Of a stretch of DNA of 64,000 nucleotides, positions 61,721 to 64,000 are shown in pieces (position 1 is the first letter of the stretch; every line of letters starts with the position of its first letter). Both the position numbers and the translations under genes were made by a program. The notes under the pieces are model-generated. The model was not told the origin of the DNA. It did no database searches and worked only from the letters and a program-made list of their open reading frames with translations. The DNA is from Leptospira haakeii (GTDB lineage Bacteria > Spirochaetota > Leptospiria > Leptospirales > Leptospiraceae). The stretch is from NCBI RefSeq assembly GCF_002812045.1, contig NZ_NPEG01000009.1:62001-126000 (forward strand). Reading direction: 5' to 3'.

Positions 61721-61743
61721 TTTCTACACAGTGTGAGGCAAAA

Positions 61744-63471
61744 ATGGAAACGATTACTGAAAAAAACAAAGCCTGGCTTAGAGAAGATAAGGTTCCCCAG
61801 AACGGAGCCGAACTGATCGTTGCTTATTTAAAAAGAAGAAGGATCCAAAATGTATATGGGATCCCTGGCGGCGCTAATTTACCCTTATACGATGCGCTTC
61901 ATAATAGTGGAATACGTCATATTCTTGCAAGACATGAACAGGGTGGAGGATTTATGGCTCAAGGAGAAGCCAGAGTCACTAAAAAGCCCGCAGTTTGTCT
62001 GGCTTCCTCCGGTCCAGGAGTTACAAATCTGATTACCGCAGTTGCGGATGCAAAGTCTGATTCTGTACCGTTAGTCGCAATTACCGGCCAAGTGCCTTTG
62101 TCTCTCATTGGAACGGATGCTTTCCAAGAGATAGATACTTACGGATTATCTTTACCTATTACTAAAAAAACTTACTTGGTCCGTTCCGTATCGGAACTTA
62201 TCCGTGTTTTGCCGGAAGCATTTCAAATCGCGGAAGGCCCAAGACCGGGCCCTGTTTGGATAGACGTTCCCAAGGATATACAGGCTTCTCCTATTTCACT
62301 TTCTATGTCCCAGATAGAATCTATTTGGAATTCTCAGGAAGAAACAAATTCTCCTAAGATCTTTATATCTGAAGCGGATAAACTTAGATTTTATTCTATA
62401 TTAGAAAATTCTAAAAAACCTGCTTTATATATAGGAGGAGGGGTTAAGGGCTCGGGTTCAGAAGAACTAATCATGAAATTGGCGGAAGCTCAGGATATTC
62501 CGGTAGTTTGTACATTGATGGGCTTAGATTCTTTTCCCCAAACTCACGAATTGTCTTTGGGAATGCTTGGAATGCATGGCGCTCCTTATACGAATCGATT
62601 ATTGTCGGAATCAGATCTTCTTCTGGCGTTTGGAGTTCGTTTTGATGATAGAGCCACCGGAAAATTGGAAACATTCTGTCCGAATGCAAAAGTGATCCAT
62701 GTGGACATCGATTATAAGGAGATCGGAAAGTTAAGAAAACCCGATTTTGGATTTTGTTCAGATCTGAAATACTTTTTGGAGAATATGGGAGAATTTCCAA
62801 TTCGCAAAAGAGAAGAATGGAGAGAACAGATCCGTTCTTATAAAGAATTATATCCTTTGAATTCTATTTCTGCTCCTAGAGGTTTTTCTCCTCAGGATAT
62901 TATTTTATCCGTTGCTAAATTTTTAGGGCCGAATGCAAGGATTAGCACTGATGTAGGCCAGCACCAGATGTGGGTGGCTCAATATTATCCGTTCCAGAAG
63001 AGCGGAACTTTTTTGACTTCTGGAGGACTAGGCACTATGGGATTTGGTCTGCCGGCTGCGATCGGAGCTTCACTTGCAGATCCTAATTCTAAGATCGTTT
63101 GTTTTTCCGGGGATGGATCGATACTGATGAATATTCAGGAATTGGATACTTTGAGTGAACTACAATCGGATCTTAAAATTATAATATTCGATAATAGAAA
63201 TCTGGGATTGGTTCGCCAGCAACAGAATCTATTTTATGGAAGTAGATATAATGGGAGCGCTTATCCTTCTCATTCTAAATTTTCTAAAATCGCGAATGCT
63301 TTTGGAATTTCCAGTTTAGATCTGGGAGAAGAAGGAAAAAGTCTGAATGACCTGGAAACTTTTCTGAAAGAGAAGGGGCCAGGGCTGATCGTTGTTCCGA
63401 TTGATCAGGATCTTCAAGTTCTTCCAATGGTTCCTCCTGGAAAAAGTAATTTGGAGATGCTCTTAGGTTGA
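61744..63471 (+). CDS. ilvB: Acetolactate synthase, large (catalytic) subunit
   Basis: A 575-residue ThDP enzyme of valine/leucine/isoleucine synthesis: 2 pyruvate to acetolactate, or pyruvate + 2-oxobutyrate to acetohydroxybutyrate. 'VYGIPGGANLPLYDAL', the catalytic E65 in 'LARHEQGGGFMAQGEA', FAD-contact region 'LGMLGMHGAPYTNRLL' and the ThDP motif 'FSGDGSILMNIQELDTLSEL' with 'NRNLGLVRQQQ' are all present. The attenuator upstream explains amino-acid control. No ilvN regulatory subunit gene follows; a chorismate-enzyme gene does. Confidence 0.93.
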   Translation: METITEKNKAWLREDKVPQNGAELIVAYLKRRRIQNVYGIPGGANLPLYDALHNSGIRHILARHEQGGGFMAQGEARVTKKPAVCLASSGPGVTNLITAVADAKSDSVPLVAITGQVPLSLIGTDAFQEIDTYGLSLPITKKTYLVRSVSELIRVLPEAFQIAEGPRPGPVWIDVPKDIQASPISLSMSQIESIWNSQEETNSPKIFISEADKLRFYSILENSKKPALYIGGGVKGSGSEELIMKLAEAQDIPVVCTLMGLDSFPQTHELSLGMLGMHGAPYTNRLLSESDLLLAFGVRFDDRATGKLETFCPNAKVIHVDIDYKEIGKLRKPDFGFCSDLKYFLENMGEFPIRKREEWREQIRSYKELYPLNSISAPRGFSPQDIILSVAKFLGPNARISTDVGQHQMWVAQYYPFQKSGTFLTSGGLGTMGFGLPAAIGASLADPNSKIVCFSGDGSILMNIQELDTLSELQSDLKIIIFDNRNLGLVRQQQNLFYGSRYNGSAYPSHSKFSKIANAFGISSLDLGEEGKSLNDLETFLKEKGPGLIVVPIDQDLQVLPMVPPGKSNLEMLLG

Positions 63472-63485
63472 GTAGGAATTCCTAC
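63472..63485. repeat. 14-bp palindrome directly after ilvB
   Basis: GTAGGAATTCCTAC, the core of the 16-bp palindrome at 42930-42945, starting one base after the ilvB TGA. Confidence 0.8.
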
Positions 63486-63505
63486 AGCCAATTCTTTTTG
63501 ATTCA

Positions 63506-63539
63506 AGCTTCCTTGTGCGAGATTTCGTATAAGGAAGCT
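63506..63539 (+). terminator. Hairpin after ilvB, possible terminator
   Basis: AGCTTCCTT (63506-63514) and AAGGAAGCT (63531-63539) form a perfect 9-bp stem with a 16-nt loop. The following sequence (AAAACTCTATTTGTTTG) has no clean T run, so termination would be weak. A TATAAT hexamer at 63635-63640 could serve as the -10 of the next gene, but its -35 partner is poor. Confidence 0.45.
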
Positions 63540-63684
63540 AAAACTCTATTTGTTTGCCCTTCTGTTTTATCCAATATTTCCTTTCTTCTCTCTAGGTGGC
63601 CCTCCCGGGCCTATTTATATTTATATTCAATTTTTATAATTTATACCCGAATTTTCAAAATTTGGGGGACTTAAGGAGAATATT

Positions 63685-64000
63685 ATGTCCATCGAAATAC
63701 AAAATATTAGAAAAGAAGCGAATTTACTTTTCCCGAGACCAATCCTTCGACCTTTTCCTTTAAAGGAAGACTGTGTATTGGAATTTTTCCAAAAACTAAT
63801 GGAGGAAACCGAAATAGCGGTCCTATTCGAAAGTCTGGGACCTGAATCGGATAATTCCAGATACAGTTTCATTTCAGGTTTTCCAAAGAGGGTATTTAAA
63901 GCAAAGGGAGATAAATTAGAATGTGACGGGAATGAGATCGGGAAAGGAAATCCTTACCAATTATTTTCCGAAATTTTTCCTCCAAGAAAATCTTTCTTAG
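63685..64000 (+). CDS. Anthranilate/aminodeoxychorismate synthase component I, N-terminal part
   Basis: A partial frame (105 complete codons to the window edge, no stop). The N-terminal domain 'MSIEIQNIRKEANLLFPRPI' then 'AVLFESLGPESDNSRYSFIS' matches chorismate-binding TrpE/PabB-type enzymes. TrpE and PabB cannot be separated without the C-terminal chorismate domain. A clear TTAAGGAG ribosome-binding sequence lies before the ATG at 63685. Confidence 0.75.
   Translation, partial: MSIEIQNIRKEANLLFPRPILRPFPLKEDCVLEFFQKLMEETEIAVLFESLGPESDNSRYSFISGFPKRVFKAKGDKLECDGNEIGKGNPYQLFSEIFPPRKSFL

Noticed and set aside
61558..61743. T-box or other riboswitch upstream of ilvB
   Set aside because: No T-box sequence or specifier-loop layout is seen, whereas a leader peptide, an antiterminator complement and a terminator explain the region fully.
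63472..63684. trp-type leader peptide before the chorismate-utilising enzyme
   Set aside because: No short open frame with clustered Trp codons is present; only one TGG was noted and no terminator/antiterminator pair is evident.

Overview
The window is a chromosomal segment from a spirochaete of the genus Leptospira; the species cannot be fixed from the sequence alone. The ribosomal run rplR-rpsE-rpmD-rplO-secY-adk-infA-rpmJ-rpsM-rpsK-rpsD-rpoA-rplQ opens it. Lineage signatures follow: an LruC-domain lipoprotein, a DUF1554 lipoprotein, relaxed lipoboxes, a paired pseudo-repeat of spirochaetal outer-membrane proteins, and AT-leaning, AAG/GAA-rich coding sequence. No rRNA, tRNA, CRISPR array, IS element or prophage is visible.

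Layout. 1-6975: the 3' half of the S10/spc/alpha ribosomal operon, closed by a strong terminator. 7-13.6 kb: a GT-C membrane glycosyltransferase, a membrane SpoIIE-type phosphatase with TPRs, a GH5 endoglycoceramidase-like lipoprotein and an SRPBCC protein. 14-17.6 kb: a three-gene operon (class III aminotransferase, class II aldolase and a degenerate aldolase-like partner) divergent from a TetR regulator, with a 34-bp palindromic operator between them. 17.6-30.2 kb: two tandem paralogous outer-membrane proteins, comF, dinB, a lipoprotein-mnmC-recQ operon, dusA and a metallo-beta-lactamase-fold hydrolase. 30.2-34.6 kb: a 7TM-DISM-type lipoprotein receptor, a dihaem cytochrome c peroxidase behind a PerR-like box, and a citrate-synthase homologue with altered catalytic residues. 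34.8-39.6 kb: a membrane AraC regulator followed by M24 peptidase, di-iron-like PF10118 protein, SDR and alpha/beta hydrolase genes. 39.6-45.7 kb: NlpC/P60, VanX-like dipeptidase, a HigBA toxin-antitoxin pair, an RlmK-like methyltransferase, SDR, UbiA-like and MscS genes. 45.9-56 kb: an adenylate cyclase-FecR-FN3-like-DUF1554 cluster, a two-component pair, LruC and a GHKL-HDOD protein. 56-64 kb: aldehyde dehydrogenase, thioesterase, DUF3995, outer-membrane beta-barrel, SGNH lipoprotein, tpx, ilvB and the start of a chorismate-utilising enzyme.

The most notable non-coding signals are two. (1) Upstream of ilvB lies a complete transcription attenuator: a 31-codon leader peptide with a Leu/Val/Trp-rich core, an 11-nt antiterminator complement placed just beyond the Val codons, and a 13-bp terminator with a T tract. 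(2) A compound dispersed repeat of about 290 bp occurs in two inverted copies about 15 kb apart (42661-42945 and 58125-58412), with related partial copies at 57908-58010 and 13682-13950. It has a hairpin with a compensatory base-pair change and 14-18-bp perfect palindromes, and one copy supplies the stop codon of a thioesterase gene.
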